This document shows, one piece after another, positions 1-9,410 of a stretch of 64,000 nt of DNA (position 1 is its first letter; each line of letters opens with the position of its first letter). A program made the translations under genes and the position numbers. This stretch comes from Pseudomonadales bacterium (GTDB lineage Bacteria > Pseudomonadota > Gammaproteobacteria > Pseudomonadales > UBA7239), in contig JAWLAB010000003.1 in the NCBI GenBank assembly GCA_041395665.1, forward strand, positions 124,001 through 188,000, written 5' to 3'. The notes beneath the pieces are model-generated. The model did no database searches. It had not been told where the DNA came from and worked only from the letters and a program-made list of their open reading frames with translations.

Positions 1-642
1 GATATTCTGGCCAACTTGGCTGATTATTTGGAGTTAAAAGGTTACACCGTCGATTGTGCGCAAGATGGCATGACGGGCTTGCATCTAGCCGCTACAGAAC
101 CATTTGATCTCGCTGTTTTTGATGTGATGATGCCAGGTATGGATGGCTTTACGCTGTGCAAACGCTTGCGTGAAGCGCGCAACAATTTGCCTGTGATTAT
201 GTTGACAGCGCGCGACACACTGGATGATCGTTTAGAAGGTTTTTCTGCGGGAGCCGACGACTATTTGGTGAAGCCTTTTGAGTTGTCGGAACTGGCGGCG
301 CGCATAGAAGCGGTGTTGCGCCGCACGCACGGTGCGAGTCGGTTGCTCGCTGTAGAGGATCTCTCGTTTGATTTGGATTCGCTGGAAGTGACGCGTGCGG
401 GCAAGCACATAAAAATGCACCCGATCGGTTTGAAATTGTTGGAAGTGTTGATGCAACGCAGTCCATCCGTTGTGCGCCGCGAACAATTGGAAGCGGCTGT
501 TTGGGGTGATGATTGCCCCGATAGCGATAGCTTGCGCAGCCATATCCATCAGTTGCGCCAATTGATTGATAAGCCGTTTGAGACTCCGTTATTGCACACC
601 GTACACGGCATCGGCTTTCGCTTGTCTGCACAGAAAGACTAA
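1..642 (+). CDS. OmpR/PhoB-family response regulator (5' end outside window)
   Basis: The reading frame is open from base 1, so the true start lies upstream; the first visible residues already belong to helix 1 of the receiver domain. The receiver keeps the phospho-acceptor Asp in FDVMMPGMDG, the switch Thr in MLTARD and the Lys of KPFE. A winged-helix DNA-binding domain follows, with the usual C-terminal HTVHGIGFRL. About 213 residues are visible, so only around ten are missing. It lies 29 bases before a histidine kinase on the same strand, and the two almost certainly form one two-component system that changes transcription when the kinase senses its signal. The signal and target genes cannot be read from the sequence. 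Confidence 0.93.
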   Translation, partial: DILANLADYLELKGYTVDCAQDGMTGLHLAATEPFDLAVFDVMMPGMDGFTLCKRLREARNNLPVIMLTARDTLDDRLEGFSAGADDYLVKPFELSELAARIEAVLRRTHGASRLLAVEDLSFDLDSLEVTRAGKHIKMHPIGLKLLEVLMQRSPSVVRREQLEAAVWGDDCPDSDSLRSHIHQLRQLIDKPFETPLLHTVHGIGFRLSAQKD

Positions 643-671
643 GTTTCAAAACAATAAAAAGAGTTTTCGTT

Positions 672-1970
672 GTGCAGGGATTGAAAAAAAATCAAAAGTT
701 ATCGCGCCGCATTATGCTGGCTTTTGTATTGATGGCGGCAGTTATCAGTGCCTTATTTTCTGTCGGTATTGTCGTTGTCGTTCAGGTGGTTGAAAAACAA
801 TTACTGAGCAACACGCTGCACGATGATTTGACTTTGGCGATGGCGCGCTACAGCGAAGGGCGTGAATTAGGTTTGTTGCCAGGCTCTAACTTCTACCATG
901 AAAAAATCAATCAAGCAGAAGATTACAGTACGCCGCCAGAGTGGTTGAAAGGATTGAGATCTGGGTTCCATGAAGTGTTTCGTGAAGGGCAGGCTTATCA
1001 CGCCTTGGTGTATGAGCAGGGCGATGAAAAGTTTTTATTTTTGCGCGACCAAACTAATTTGGAAAGGCGAGAGCATGCTTTGTATCTCATTATTCTTGCC
1101 GGCTTTTTATTGAGTGTTGTTGCTGCATGGGTGTTGGGTTATTTTTTGGCGCGGCGCATCATGTCGCCGGTTATTTTATTGGCAACACAAGTACGCGGCC
1201 GTGAGAAAAAAGCGCCAGAAGAGCTGCCACTAGCTAATGATTTTGCCAATGATGAGGTAGGGCAGTTGGCAGCGGCGTTTGATGATGTATTAGAGAAAGT
1301 TCATCACGCTCTGCAACGCGAACGGTTTTTCACCAGCGATGTCAGTCACGAGTTGCGTACGCCATTGACGGTTATCACAACAGCATCTGAATTGCTGCAA
1401 GCATCGCCACAGCTCGGTGAGAAGCAAAAAAATCAGCTGGCGCGCATTCAGCGAGCGGCACAGGAAATGCGCGATTTGGTGCATACCTTTCTGCAGTTGG
1501 CGCGCAACCAATTGGAAGTGGACACCTCGGTCAGCCGTGTCACTTTGGGGGCGATGGCGCAGGAGCAGCAAGAGCAGTGGCAATCATTGGCGGATAACAA
1601 ACAGTTGGCGCTATCGTTGATCATTGAATCTGCTCTTCCTGCTTCGCTAGAGGAGCAGCGTTTCAATACGGCGTTACTGCGAGCCGTGATGTCTAATCTG
1701 ATACGCAATGCCGTGCATTACACCGATAGCGGCTTTGTGCGGATCGTTCTCACGCGAGAAGGTTTCCGAGTGGAGGATTCGGGCAAGACAATTGATGAAG
1801 GCAGCAAAGAAGCCATTTTTCAGCCCTTTGTGCGTGGCGCAGCGGCGCGCGGTGAAGGCTTGGGCTTGGGTTTGTCCTTGGTGCGGCGCATCTGCGAGCA
1901 TCAGGGCTGGGATATCCGTTTGTATCCCTTGTTGGATGGCGGTAACTGCTTTGAAGTCCGCCTCTGCTGA
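672..1970 (+). CDS. Membrane sensor histidine kinase, partner of the upstream regulator
   Basis: A 432-residue kinase with a GTG start. Order of parts: a transmembrane segment at about 15-37, a periplasmic stretch of about 100 residues, a second membrane segment at about 137-158, a HAMP linker, a HisKA domain with phospho-accepting His226 in SDVSHELRTP, then an ATPase domain with the N box (SNLIRNAVHY) and a glycine-rich lid (GEGLGLGLSLV). The D-x-G box reads EDSGKTID. The layout is that of an EnvZ/QseC-like sensor. The periplasmic region resembles no ligand domain I recognise, so the stimulus is unknown. It is probably co-transcribed with the regulator; topA downstream has its own promoter. 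Confidence 0.93.
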   Translation: MQGLKKNQKLSRRIMLAFVLMAAVISALFSVGIVVVVQVVEKQLLSNTLHDDLTLAMARYSEGRELGLLPGSNFYHEKINQAEDYSTPPEWLKGLRSGFHEVFREGQAYHALVYEQGDEKFLFLRDQTNLERREHALYLIILAGFLLSVVAAWVLGYFLARRIMSPVILLATQVRGREKKAPEELPLANDFANDEVGQLAAAFDDVLEKVHHALQRERFFTSDVSHELRTPLTVITTASELLQASPQLGEKQKNQLARIQRAAQEMRDLVHTFLQLARNQLEVDTSVSRVTLGAMAQEQQEQWQSLADNKQLALSLIIESALPASLEEQRFNTALLRAVMSNLIRNAVHYTDSGFVRIVLTREGFRVEDSGKTIDEGSKEAIFQPFVRGAAARGEGLGLGLSLVRRICEHQGWDIRLYPLLDGGNCFEVRLC

Positions 1971-1999
1971 TCGTTTTTTGTACAAAAGTGTTTTTTAGC

Positions 2000-2028
2000 T
2001 TGACCAGCCTAGTCTTCCTTCTTATATA
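2000..2028 (+). promoter_or_regulatory. Sigma-70-type promoter for topA
   Basis: TTGACC at 2000-2005, a 17-base spacer, then TATATA at 2023-2028. Transcription would begin near 2035 and leave a leader of about 47 bases before the topA ATG. Both hexamers are close to consensus. A promoter here makes topA independent of the two-component pair upstream. Confidence 0.65.
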
Positions 2029-2081
2029 GTCGCACCCTCAATGGGTATCTCAGTCGCAGCGCGACACCAGCGTAGGCTTAT

Positions 2082-4781
2082 ATGGGCAAATCTCTCGTTA
2101 TTGTGGAATCTCCGGCGAAGGCCAAGACCATCAACAAATATCTAGGCAACGACTTTGTGGTGAAGTCATCCATCGGTCATATCCGTGATTTACCGACAGG
2201 CGGCGGCAAAGAAGTTGATGCTAAGGCGCGCGCCGAGCAAGCGGCAAAAACACGCAAGATGTCGGCTGAAGAAAAAGCGGCGCATCGTGAACAAAAAGCA
2301 CAAGCGCAGTTGGTCACGCGTATGGGTGTAGACCCTGAAAACGGTTGGAAAGCGCAGTACGAAATTCTGCCCGGCAAAGAAAAAGTGGTGGATGAATTGC
2401 GCAAGCTGGCAAAGCAAGCCGACACCATCTATCTCGCAACGGACTTGGATCGCGAAGGAGAGGCGATTGCTTGGCACTTGAGTGAAGCGATCGGTGGCGA
2501 TAAAGACAAATACCGCCGTGTGGTGTTTAACGAAATCACCAAAAAAGCGATTCAAGAAGCGTTTGCACAACCCGGTCAATTGGATATCAATCGCGTCAAC
2601 GCACAACAAGCGCGTCGTTTTTTAGATCGCGTGGTTGGCTTTATGGTGTCGCCGCTGTTGTGGGCGAAAGTGGCACGCGGCTTGTCAGCAGGGCGTGTGC
2701 AATCGGTGGCAGTGCGTTTGGTGGTGGAACGCGAGCGTGAAATTCGTGCGTTTGTGCCAGAGGAGTTTTGGCAAATTCACGCGGATTTGAATACGCCAGC
2801 GGGCAGCACCGTTGTTTTTGAAGTGATGAAGCAGGGCGATGCCAATTTTCGTCCAGTCAGCGAGCAGCAAGCGCAAGCGGCTGTGGCTGCGCTGCAAAAA
2901 TCCAATTACCAAGTGGCTGCGCGTGAAGATAAGCCCACACAGTCCAAACCCTCTGCGCCGTTTATTACTTCTACGCTGCAACAAGCCGCTAGTTCGCGCT
3001 TAGGTTTTAGCGTGAAAAAAACCATGATGTTGGCGCAGCGCTTGTATGAAGCGGGCTACATCACTTATATGCGTACCGATTCGACCAATTTGTCGATGGA
3101 TGCTGTGCACGCTTGTCGCGATTTTATCGGCAAGCAATACGGTGAAAAATATTTGCCGAGCAAACCAAATTTTTACGCCAGTAAATCGGGCGCGCAAGAA
3201 GCGCACGAAGCGATTCGTCCGTCTGATGTGCGTTTGCAGCCGAATAATTTATCCGGTGTGGAGCGCGATGCGGAAAGACTTTATACACTGATTTGGCAGC
3301 AATTTGTGGCGTGTCAGATGATGCCTGCGCAATACACCAGCACGCGTGTTGATGTAAAAGCGGGTGAGTTTGAATTGCGTGCGCGCGGCCGTGTGATGTT
3401 GTTTGATGGCTACACCAAAGTGTTGCCGCAGATGAATAAAAAAGACGGTGAGGAAGACAACATCCTGCCAGATATGAAAGTGGGCGACAGTTTGACGTTG
3501 AAAAAACTGGATCCTACGCAGCATTTCACCAGCCCGCCTGCGCGATTCACCGAAGCGAGTTTGGTGAAAGAGTTGGAAAAACGCGGTATTGGTCGCCCAT
3601 CCACTTATGCTGCCATTATTTCGACGATTCAAGATCGCGGCTATGTAAAACTGGAAAAACGTCGTCTGTTCGCTGAAAAAATGGGCGACATCGTGACAGA
3701 ACGGTTAACCGAATCTTTCAGTGATTTGATGGATTACAGCTTTACTGCGAACTTGGAAGAGTCGCTGGACGATGTGGCGGAAGGGCATAAAGGTTGGACC
3801 GCTGTGCTCGATAATTTCTATGGCGATTTTCGTCAAAAATTGGCGCGCGCACACGGTGATAAGGACGGTATGCGCGCCAACGATCCCACAGAAACCGATA
3901 TTAAATGTCCAACTTGTAGTCGCAATATGCAGATCCGTACCGGCAGCACAGGCGTATTTCTCGGCTGCTCAGGCTACGCATTGCCACCAAAAGAGCGTTG
4001 TAAATCGACGATTAATTTGGTGACGGGTGATGAAATTGCCGAAGACGATGATGCCGAAGTGCAACAGTTGCGTCACAAACATCGCTGCAAAAAATGTAAT
4101 GCGGCGATGGATGCCTATTTGCTGGATGAAAAACGAAAATTGCATATTTGTGGCAATAATCCTGATTGTGATGGCTACGAGATTGAAGCGGGTCAATTCA
4201 AATTAAAAGGCTATGACGGCCCGCTGTTGGAGTGCGACAAGTGCGGCTCCGATATGCAGTTGAAAACAGGTCGCTTCGGCAAATATTTTGGCTGTACCAA
4301 TAGCGCCTGTAAAAATACGCGTAAATTACTGCGCAACGGCGAAGCCGCTCCACCAAAAATGGATGTGGTGAAAATGGAAGAGTTGCGCTGCTTAAAAGTG
4401 GATGATTTTTATTTGCTGCGCGATGGTGCGTCTGGTCTGTTCTTGGCAGCGAGCCAGTTTCCTAAGTACCGCGAGACGCGCGCGCCTTTGGTCTCGGAAT
4501 TGATTCCACATCGCGATGAAATTGACCCGAAATACGAATTTTTATTTTCTGCGCCGCAGAAAGATCCAGAGGGCAATCCTGCCATTGTGCGCTTTAGCCG
4601 CAAAAGCAAAGAGCAGTATGTGCAGAGCGAAATTGATGGCAAGCCGACAGGGTGGCGCGCGGTTTATGTCAACGGTCGCTGGGTGGAAAGTCGCGGAGCG
4701 GGCGATGATGACAGTGCTCCACGCAGAAAAACATCAACCCAAAAAACAGCTGCAAAAAAAACGGTAGCGCGCAAAAAATAA
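2082..4781 (+). CDS. topA: DNA topoisomerase I (type IA)
   Basis: An 899-residue enzyme that relaxes negatively supercoiled DNA by nicking and passing one strand. The TOPRIM domain opens the protein (LVIVESPAKAKTI) and carries the metal-binding DLDREGE. The catalytic tyrosine is Tyr329 in ITYMRTDSTN. Three C-terminal zinc ribbons can be seen, each with paired CxxC-type motifs (starting CPTCSRN, CKKCNAA and CDKCGSD). A lysine/arginine-rich tail ends the protein. The length fits gammaproteobacterial TopA. It opposes gyrase, whose A subunit is also in this window. Nothing looks broken. Confidence 0.98.
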   Translation: MGKSLVIVESPAKAKTINKYLGNDFVVKSSIGHIRDLPTGGGKEVDAKARAEQAAKTRKMSAEEKAAHREQKAQAQLVTRMGVDPENGWKAQYEILPGKEKVVDELRKLAKQADTIYLATDLDREGEAIAWHLSEAIGGDKDKYRRVVFNEITKKAIQEAFAQPGQLDINRVNAQQARRFLDRVVGFMVSPLLWAKVARGLSAGRVQSVAVRLVVEREREIRAFVPEEFWQIHADLNTPAGSTVVFEVMKQGDANFRPVSEQQAQAAVAALQKSNYQVAAREDKPTQSKPSAPFITSTLQQAASSRLGFSVKKTMMLAQRLYEAGYITYMRTDSTNLSMDAVHACRDFIGKQYGEKYLPSKPNFYASKSGAQEAHEAIRPSDVRLQPNNLSGVERDAERLYTLIWQQFVACQMMPAQYTSTRVDVKAGEFELRARGRVMLFDGYTKVLPQMNKKDGEEDNILPDMKVGDSLTLKKLDPTQHFTSPPARFTEASLVKELEKRGIGRPSTYAAIISTIQDRGYVKLEKRRLFAEKMGDIVTERLTESFSDLMDYSFTANLEESLDDVAEGHKGWTAVLDNFYGDFRQKLARAHGDKDGMRANDPTETDIKCPTCSRNMQIRTGSTGVFLGCSGYALPPKERCKSTINLVTGDEIAEDDDAEVQQLRHKHRCKKCNAAMDAYLLDEKRKLHICGNNPDCDGYEIEAGQFKLKGYDGPLLECDKCGSDMQLKTGRFGKYFGCTNSACKNTRKLLRNGEAAPPKMDVVKMEELRCLKVDDFYLLRDGASGLFLAASQFPKYRETRAPLVSELIPHRDEIDPKYEFLFSAPQKDPEGNPAIVRFSRKSKEQYVQSEIDGKPTGWRAVYVNGRWVESRGAGDDDSAPRRKTSTQKTAAKKTVARKK

Positions 4782-4798
4782 TCACCCCGCGAGGCCTT

Positions 4799-5746
4799 AT
4801 GCAAACCTTGCCAGTATTTTTGAATATCCAAGGCAAACGCTGTTTGTTGGTAGGTAGTGGTGAAGTCGCTGCGCGCAAACGACGCTTGTTGGAAAAAGCA
4901 CAGGCACATATTGTTGCGATTACTGAATCGCAATTTTTGGAAGCGTGTTTAGATGGTGTGATGCTGGTAGTCGCCGCTAGTGCAGACGAGGCTTTGAATC
5001 AGCGCGTTTTTGAAGCCGCCCAAGCGCGGCAAATTCCCGTCAATGTGGTTGATACGCCAGCATTGTGTACTTTTATTTTTCCTTCGATTGTCGAACGCGG
5101 TGTCATTACCGTTGCGGTGACGAGCAATGGCCATGCGCCCGTGTTGGCGCGGCTGTTGCGTGCGCGAATCGAAGCGTTGCTGCCAGCCTCTTTAGGTGAT
5201 TTAGCTTTGCAAGTGAGCACCTTGCGTAAACAAGTGTTTACAAAAATTACCGATGCTAAACAGCGCATGCGTTTTTGGAATCACAGTTTACAGCGCTATT
5301 TAGTGGATGCCGGTGGCGATGATTGCGCGCAACTCTCAGAAAGTATCGCGGAGCAGCTGCACTATTTTGAACAACATCAGTACGCGCAAGGTCGTGTGGC
5401 GGTGGTGGGTAGTGGCACAGGTGATCCTGATTTATTGACCTTCAAAGCGCTGCGCTATTTGCAATCTTGCGATTGCGTAGTGTCTGCCGCAGGTGTCAAT
5501 GCGGTAATCAGCCAGTTGGCGCGTCGTGATGCATACCAGATCAATTTGCAAACGAGTGACGATGTTTTTACTGTGTTGCGTGATGGTGTGCAGCGAGGTG
5601 AATCTATCGTTTATTTGGTGCCTGGTGATCCTTTGTCATTGCGCGAAATGTCAGGCTTGTTGATGCGCTTACAGGCAGTCAATATAGCTTTTGAAGTTGT
5701 ACCTGGTGTAATTGATCAAAATGGGGCACAGTTCGATGCAACATGA
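4799..5746 (+). CDS. Siroheme-synthase-like protein with a shortened methyltransferase domain
   Basis: 315 residues, against about 460 for bifunctional CysG. The N-terminal part matches the precorrin-2 dehydrogenase/ferrochelatase module: an NAD-binding GSGEVAARK loop, NVVDTPALCTFIFP, and the APVLARLLRARIEALLP helix. It seems to lack about 15-20 residues after the first beta strand. From about residue 200 a uroporphyrinogen-III methyltransferase-like stretch begins (GSGTGDPDLLTFKALRYL), but it ends right after EVVPGV, which is normally mid-domain. The basic GGDP loop is changed to VPGDP. The stop codon lies within the gor start region, so no hidden second half follows. The first module may still make siroheme for the sulfite reductase at 51-53 kb. 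Methyltransferase activity is doubtful and may be supplied elsewhere. Confidence 0.8.
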   Translation: MQTLPVFLNIQGKRCLLVGSGEVAARKRRLLEKAQAHIVAITESQFLEACLDGVMLVVAASADEALNQRVFEAAQARQIPVNVVDTPALCTFIFPSIVERGVITVAVTSNGHAPVLARLLRARIEALLPASLGDLALQVSTLRKQVFTKITDAKQRMRFWNHSLQRYLVDAGGDDCAQLSESIAEQLHYFEQHQYAQGRVAVVGSGTGDPDLLTFKALRYLQSCDCVVSAAGVNAVISQLARRDAYQINLQTSDDVFTVLRDGVQRGESIVYLVPGDPLSLREMSGLLMRLQAVNIAFEVVPGVIDQNGAQFDAT

Positions 5747-7106
5747 TTACGATTTGTTAGTGATTGGTGGTGGTTCTGGCGGTGTGCGCGCAGCGAGAAT
5801 GTCGGCGGCCACAGGAAAACGCGTTGCGTTGGTCGAAAAGCAATACCTCGGCGGCACTTGCGTCAATGTCGGTTGTATCCCTAAAAAATTATTTCACTAC
5901 GCCGCGCAATTGCCTACACAAACGCATGAAGCCATTGGTTTTGGTTGGTCAGAAGTAAAACCATCGCATGATTGGTCTGTTCTCACGCGCAATGTCGCCG
6001 CTGAAGTGCAAAGACTCAACGGTATCTACAAAAATATGCTGCAGAACGCAGGCGTGGAATTGTTTGAAGGCGTGGCGCAATTGTTCGACGCGCATCATGT
6101 GACTGTCGGTGATAAGAAAATATCAGCAGAAAGAATTTTATTGGCAACGGGCGGTTATCCGTGGAAGCCAGATATTGCGGGTATCGAACACGCGATTACT
6201 TCCGATGACTTTTTTTCGCTGCCCCATCGTCCTGAGCGTACCATTGTTGTCGGTGGCGGTTATATCGCGGTGGAGTTAGCGGGTATTTTGCATGCGATGG
6301 GCAGTCAAACGACTTTGTTGCATCGCGGCGACAAAGTATTAAAAAACTTTGATGCGGATATCAGCCATTTCTTGCAGCAAGAAATGGAAAAGCAAGGTAT
6401 GGCGTTTCAATGGAATGACAACATCGTATCCATTGAAAAAATAGCAGATGAATTACAAGTGCATTGCAGCAGCGGCTCTGTACTCAAAACGGATTGCGTG
6501 TTGTTTGCCACCGGTAGAAAGCCGGCAACTGCACAGCTCGGTTTAGAGGCGGTCGCTATTCAGTGTTCACGATCAGGGCATGTTGTTGTGGATGAACACT
6601 TTGCTACTAGTGTGCCTTCTATTTTTGCCGTGGGTGATTTGGTTGGGCACAAAGAGTTAACGCCGGTCGCCACAGCGGAAGCGATGTGGCTGGTGGATTA
6701 CTGGTTTGGCAGCCGAATGCGAGAGCGCATTGATTATTCTCTGGTGCCGAGTGCAGTATTTTCATCACCAGAAGTCGCTTCTGTGGGGATAACGCAGCAG
6801 GAAGCAGAATCGCGTTACGGCGTGCATGATGTCGAAATTTTCCGCACCGATTTTCGTCCGTTAAAACATACCGTCAGCGGCAGCAGCGAGCGCATGATGA
6901 TGAAGTTGATTGTGCAGCGTTCAACGGGTCGTGTGTTGGGCGTGCACATGGTGGGCGCAGAAGCAGGCGAGGTGATGCAAGGGTTTGCAGTGGCTTTACA
7001 AGTAGGAGCTACAAAAAAGCAATTCGATGCGACGATTGGTATTCATCCAACCGCAGCAGAAGAGTTTGTGACTTTGCGAACGCCTCTGCCGCGTGCATCC
7101 CATTAA
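5736..7106 (+). CDS. gor: Glutathione-disulfide reductase
   Basis: A flavoprotein disulfide reductase that regenerates reduced glutathione with NADPH. From the chosen ATG it reads MQHDYDLLVIGGGSGG, giving the FAD-binding loop at residue 8. The redox-active pair is in GGTCVNVGCIPKKL. The NADPH-binding fold is VVGGGYIAVEL, and the C-terminal interface carries the His-Glu pair in GIHPTAAEEF. The ATG at 5736 overlaps the end of the preceding gene by 11 bases; an ATG at 5721 and a TTG at 5712 are in frame but would add residues not expected in the family. It ends 7 bases from the convergent ybaB stop, with no clear terminator between. Confidence 0.93.
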   Translation: MQHDYDLLVIGGGSGGVRAARMSAATGKRVALVEKQYLGGTCVNVGCIPKKLFHYAAQLPTQTHEAIGFGWSEVKPSHDWSVLTRNVAAEVQRLNGIYKNMLQNAGVELFEGVAQLFDAHHVTVGDKKISAERILLATGGYPWKPDIAGIEHAITSDDFFSLPHRPERTIVVGGGYIAVELAGILHAMGSQTTLLHRGDKVLKNFDADISHFLQQEMEKQGMAFQWNDNIVSIEKIADELQVHCSSGSVLKTDCVLFATGRKPATAQLGLEAVAIQCSRSGHVVVDEHFATSVPSIFAVGDLVGHKELTPVATAEAMWLVDYWFGSRMRERIDYSLVPSAVFSSPEVASVGITQQEAESRYGVHDVEIFRTDFRPLKHTVSGSSERMMMKLIVQRSTGRVLGVHMVGAEAGEVMQGFAVALQVGATKKQFDATIGIHPTAAEEFVTLRTPLPRASH

Positions 7107-7113
7107 AAAATGA

Positions 7114-7440
7114 TTAAAAAGGCATTTTGAAACCTGGTGGCATTTGCAGGCCACCAGTCACTTTCTGCATCTGCTCTTGTGAGTTGTGCTCAATTTTTCG
7201 CACAGCATCATTGATCGCTGCGGCGATTAAATCTTCTAAAATTTCTTTGTCTTCAGTCATTAAGCTGCTGTCGATATTGACGCTGCGCACATCGTGGCGA
7301 CCGTTCATGGTGACTTTGATCAAGCCTGCGCCTGATTCGCCGATCACTTCCATTTTGGCGACATCTTCCTGCATGCGTTGCATTTTTTCTTGCATCGCCT
7401 GTGCTTGTTTCATCAGTTCATTCATGTTGCCCAGTTTCAT
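7114..7440 (-). CDS. ybaB: YbaB/EbfC-family nucleoid-associated protein
   Basis: A 108-residue protein. The N-terminal helix is rich in Met and Gln (MNELMKQAQAMQEKMQ) and is followed by the beta region GLIKVTMNGRHDV and an EDLIAAAINDA helix, which is the standard YbaB layout. The family forms dimers that bind DNA without strong sequence specificity. It lies directly downstream of dnaX, as in many bacteria. The recR gene that often completes this trio is absent here, and the convergent gor gene occupies its place. Confidence 0.93.
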   Translation of the reverse strand: MKLGNMNELMKQAQAMQEKMQRMQEDVAKMEVIGESGAGLIKVTMNGRHDVRSVNIDSSLMTEDKEILEDLIAAAINDAVRKIEHNSQEQMQKVTGGLQMPPGFKMPF

Positions 7441-7470
7441 GGGGATACTCCAAATTAAGAGAGATAAATA

Positions 7471-9186
7471 TTAGTGAATAGAGCGTTGAAAGGGTTCAAT
7501 AGAACCTTCAACGATGTGTGCATCAAATTGTTGCAACAGCGCCATGACATTAGGATCGTTGCGAAAACTTTCTTCTGCCTCTTGTTGCAGTTGTGCTTTT
7601 TTCTGCTGCTGCAAACGATGCGGTGTCATATTTGCCGTAGTGCCGGTTGTGATGATGGCTTCACACGCACTGCCGAGAAACACCCCTAGAGCTTCAGATA
7701 AACGCGTGGCATGAGAAGCGTCAAATAAATTGGCTTGTGCGCTGTCCAGTGTGAAGTAATAACGCGAGCCTTCGGTGCGATCTAAACAGCAGTGAGCAGC
7801 AGTATTGCGCACAATGCCCGCCAGAGGCAGCCTTTGCCACAACGAAGGCCAATCTTGCGTGTTTAGTGTTGCTGCATGATTTTGCGCAGTAACAGCGGGT
7901 TGTGGTGCAGTTGTTGAGGTCGGTGTAGAGGGTGTGAGTGTTAGCGGTGTGGGTTGTTGTGCAGCGCGAATAGCGGCGCTGCTGTTTACTGCGCTCGCGT
8001 TTACTGCATTTGTGTTTGCTGTATTGGTGTTTACTGGATTTGCGTTGGTGTTGGCGTTGGACTTGGGTTCAGTTTTTTTTTTCTCGTTGCTCGTTGCTGA
8101 GCCTTGTGGGCGAAACGCCAACATACGCAGCAACGCCATCTCAAAACCGGAACGCATATCTGGCGCTAACGACAAATCGCGCTGACCGTTCAAACCAATT
8201 TGGTAATACAGCTGCACATCTTCTGCTGTCATGCTGTTGGTCAACTGCTGCAAACGCTCGCGCTCATCCGGATATTGATCCAAAACGGAAGGCGCGGCTT
8301 GCACAACAGCAATACGATGTAGCAGTGACAACAATTCATCCAGCGCGCCGCTGTAGTCAGGGTTTTGTTCAGCAAGTTGCGCAATGGCAGCTAATAACGC
8401 AGGCGCATCGTTAGCGATCAGTGCATCCAACATCGGATGAATCAAACGGCGATCCATCGTGCCCAGCATGTCGCGCACGCCGAGTTCAGCAATTTTTTCG
8501 CCACCAAATGCGATTGCTTGATCGGTGAGGGAGAGTGCATCGCGCATAGAGCCGTCAGCTGCTCGTGCTAACAACCATAAAGCAGGGTCTTCGTGCGGAA
8601 TCATTTCTTTGTCGAGAATATTTTTTAAGTGCTCGACAATTTTTTCTGGCAATAAATTTTTCAGATTGAATTGCAAACAGCGAGAAAGAACCGTCACAGG
8701 TAGTTTGTGTGGATCAGTTGTCGCGAGCAAAAACTTTACATGTGCAGGCGGTTCTTCCAATGTTTTTAACAGTGCATTAAAACTGCTGGTGGAGAGCATG
8801 TGCACTTCGTCGATCAAATACACTTTGAAACGACCGCGTGCAGGGAGGTATTGCACATTGTCGAGAATCTCACGCGTGTCTTCGACTTTGGTGCGCGAAG
8901 CGGCGTCAATTTCAATCAAATCAACAAAGCGGCCTTCAGTAATTTCGCGGCAGGCGGCGCATTGACCGCAAGGTTGTGAGCTGATGCCCGTTTCACAGTT
9001 GAGGCATTTGGCGAGTATGCGCGCGATGGTGGTTTTGCCCACACCGCGTGTGCCTGTAAACAAATAAGCGTGGTGCAGACGGTTGTGATCCAACGCATTG
9101 ATCAGTGCTTGCAGCACATGCGTTTGACCAGCCATGTCTTTGAAATGTTGCGGTCGCCATTTGCGGGCGAGAACTTGGTAGCTCAT
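7471..9186 (-). CDS. dnaX: DNA polymerase III subunit tau (and probably gamma)
   Basis: The clamp-loader ATPase subunit, 571 residues from the ATG at 9186 (MSYQVLARKWRP); a TTG two codons earlier is unlikely. Walker A is GTRGVGKTT, a four-Cys zinc module spans CLNCET to CGQCAAC, Walker B is LIDEVHML, and the sensor Ser-Arg-Cys is LSRC. Domains I-III end near residue 368. A run of ten A residues follows, then a low-complexity Asn/Thr/Ala linker and a shortened tau-specific tail. The protein is shorter than E. coli tau (643). A one-base slip on the A run would meet a stop at once and yield a 372-residue gamma form. The SRP RNA gene lies just upstream on the same strand. Confidence 0.95.
   Translation of the reverse strand: MSYQVLARKWRPQHFKDMAGQTHVLQALINALDHNRLHHAYLFTGTRGVGKTTIARILAKCLNCETGISSQPCGQCAACREITEGRFVDLIEIDAASRTKVEDTREILDNVQYLPARGRFKVYLIDEVHMLSTSSFNALLKTLEEPPAHVKFLLATTDPHKLPVTVLSRCLQFNLKNLLPEKIVEHLKNILDKEMIPHEDPALWLLARAADGSMRDALSLTDQAIAFGGEKIAELGVRDMLGTMDRRLIHPMLDALIANDAPALLAAIAQLAEQNPDYSGALDELLSLLHRIAVVQAAPSVLDQYPDERERLQQLTNSMTAEDVQLYYQIGLNGQRDLSLAPDMRSGFEMALLRMLAFRPQGSATSNEKKKTEPKSNANTNANPVNTNTANTNAVNASAVNSSAAIRAAQQPTPLTLTPSTPTSTTAPQPAVTAQNHAATLNTQDWPSLWQRLPLAGIVRNTAAHCCLDRTEGSRYYFTLDSAQANLFDASHATRLSEALGVFLGSACEAIITTGTTANMTPHRLQQQKKAQLQQEAEESFRNDPNVMALLQQFDAHIVEGSIEPFQRSIH
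8073..8082 (-). other. A10 slippery run inside dnaX
   Basis: On the coding strand the run is read GAG-AAA-AAA-AAA-ACT in the tau frame (codons 369-372). A ribosomal -1 shift, or transcripts with one extra A, would read AAA-AAC-TGA and stop after residue 372. Both E. coli (-1 frameshift) and Thermus (transcriptional slippage) make gamma from dnaX by related mechanisms. The position, just after domain III, is where a functional gamma should end. Confidence 0.6.
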
Positions 9187-9234
9187 GACCAATCAGTGCG
9201 TAAAGAAAGGGATGGCTAGTATAAGGGAAGAGGG

Positions 9235-9345
<111 letters not shown>

Positions 9346-9358
9346 TGAAAGCGGGCGC

Positions 9359-9387
9359 ATTATGCGGGTGAGGGCAGAGTGATGCAA
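9359..9387 (-). promoter_or_regulatory. Sigma-70-type promoter for the SRP RNA
   Basis: On the minus strand, TTGCAT (9387-9382), a 17-base spacer, then CATAAT (9364-9359). The start of transcription would fall within a few bases of the 5' end of the folded SRP RNA, which supports both calls. Confidence 0.6.
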
Positions 9388-9410
9388 GGCGATGGTTCGC
9401 CAATTCACGC

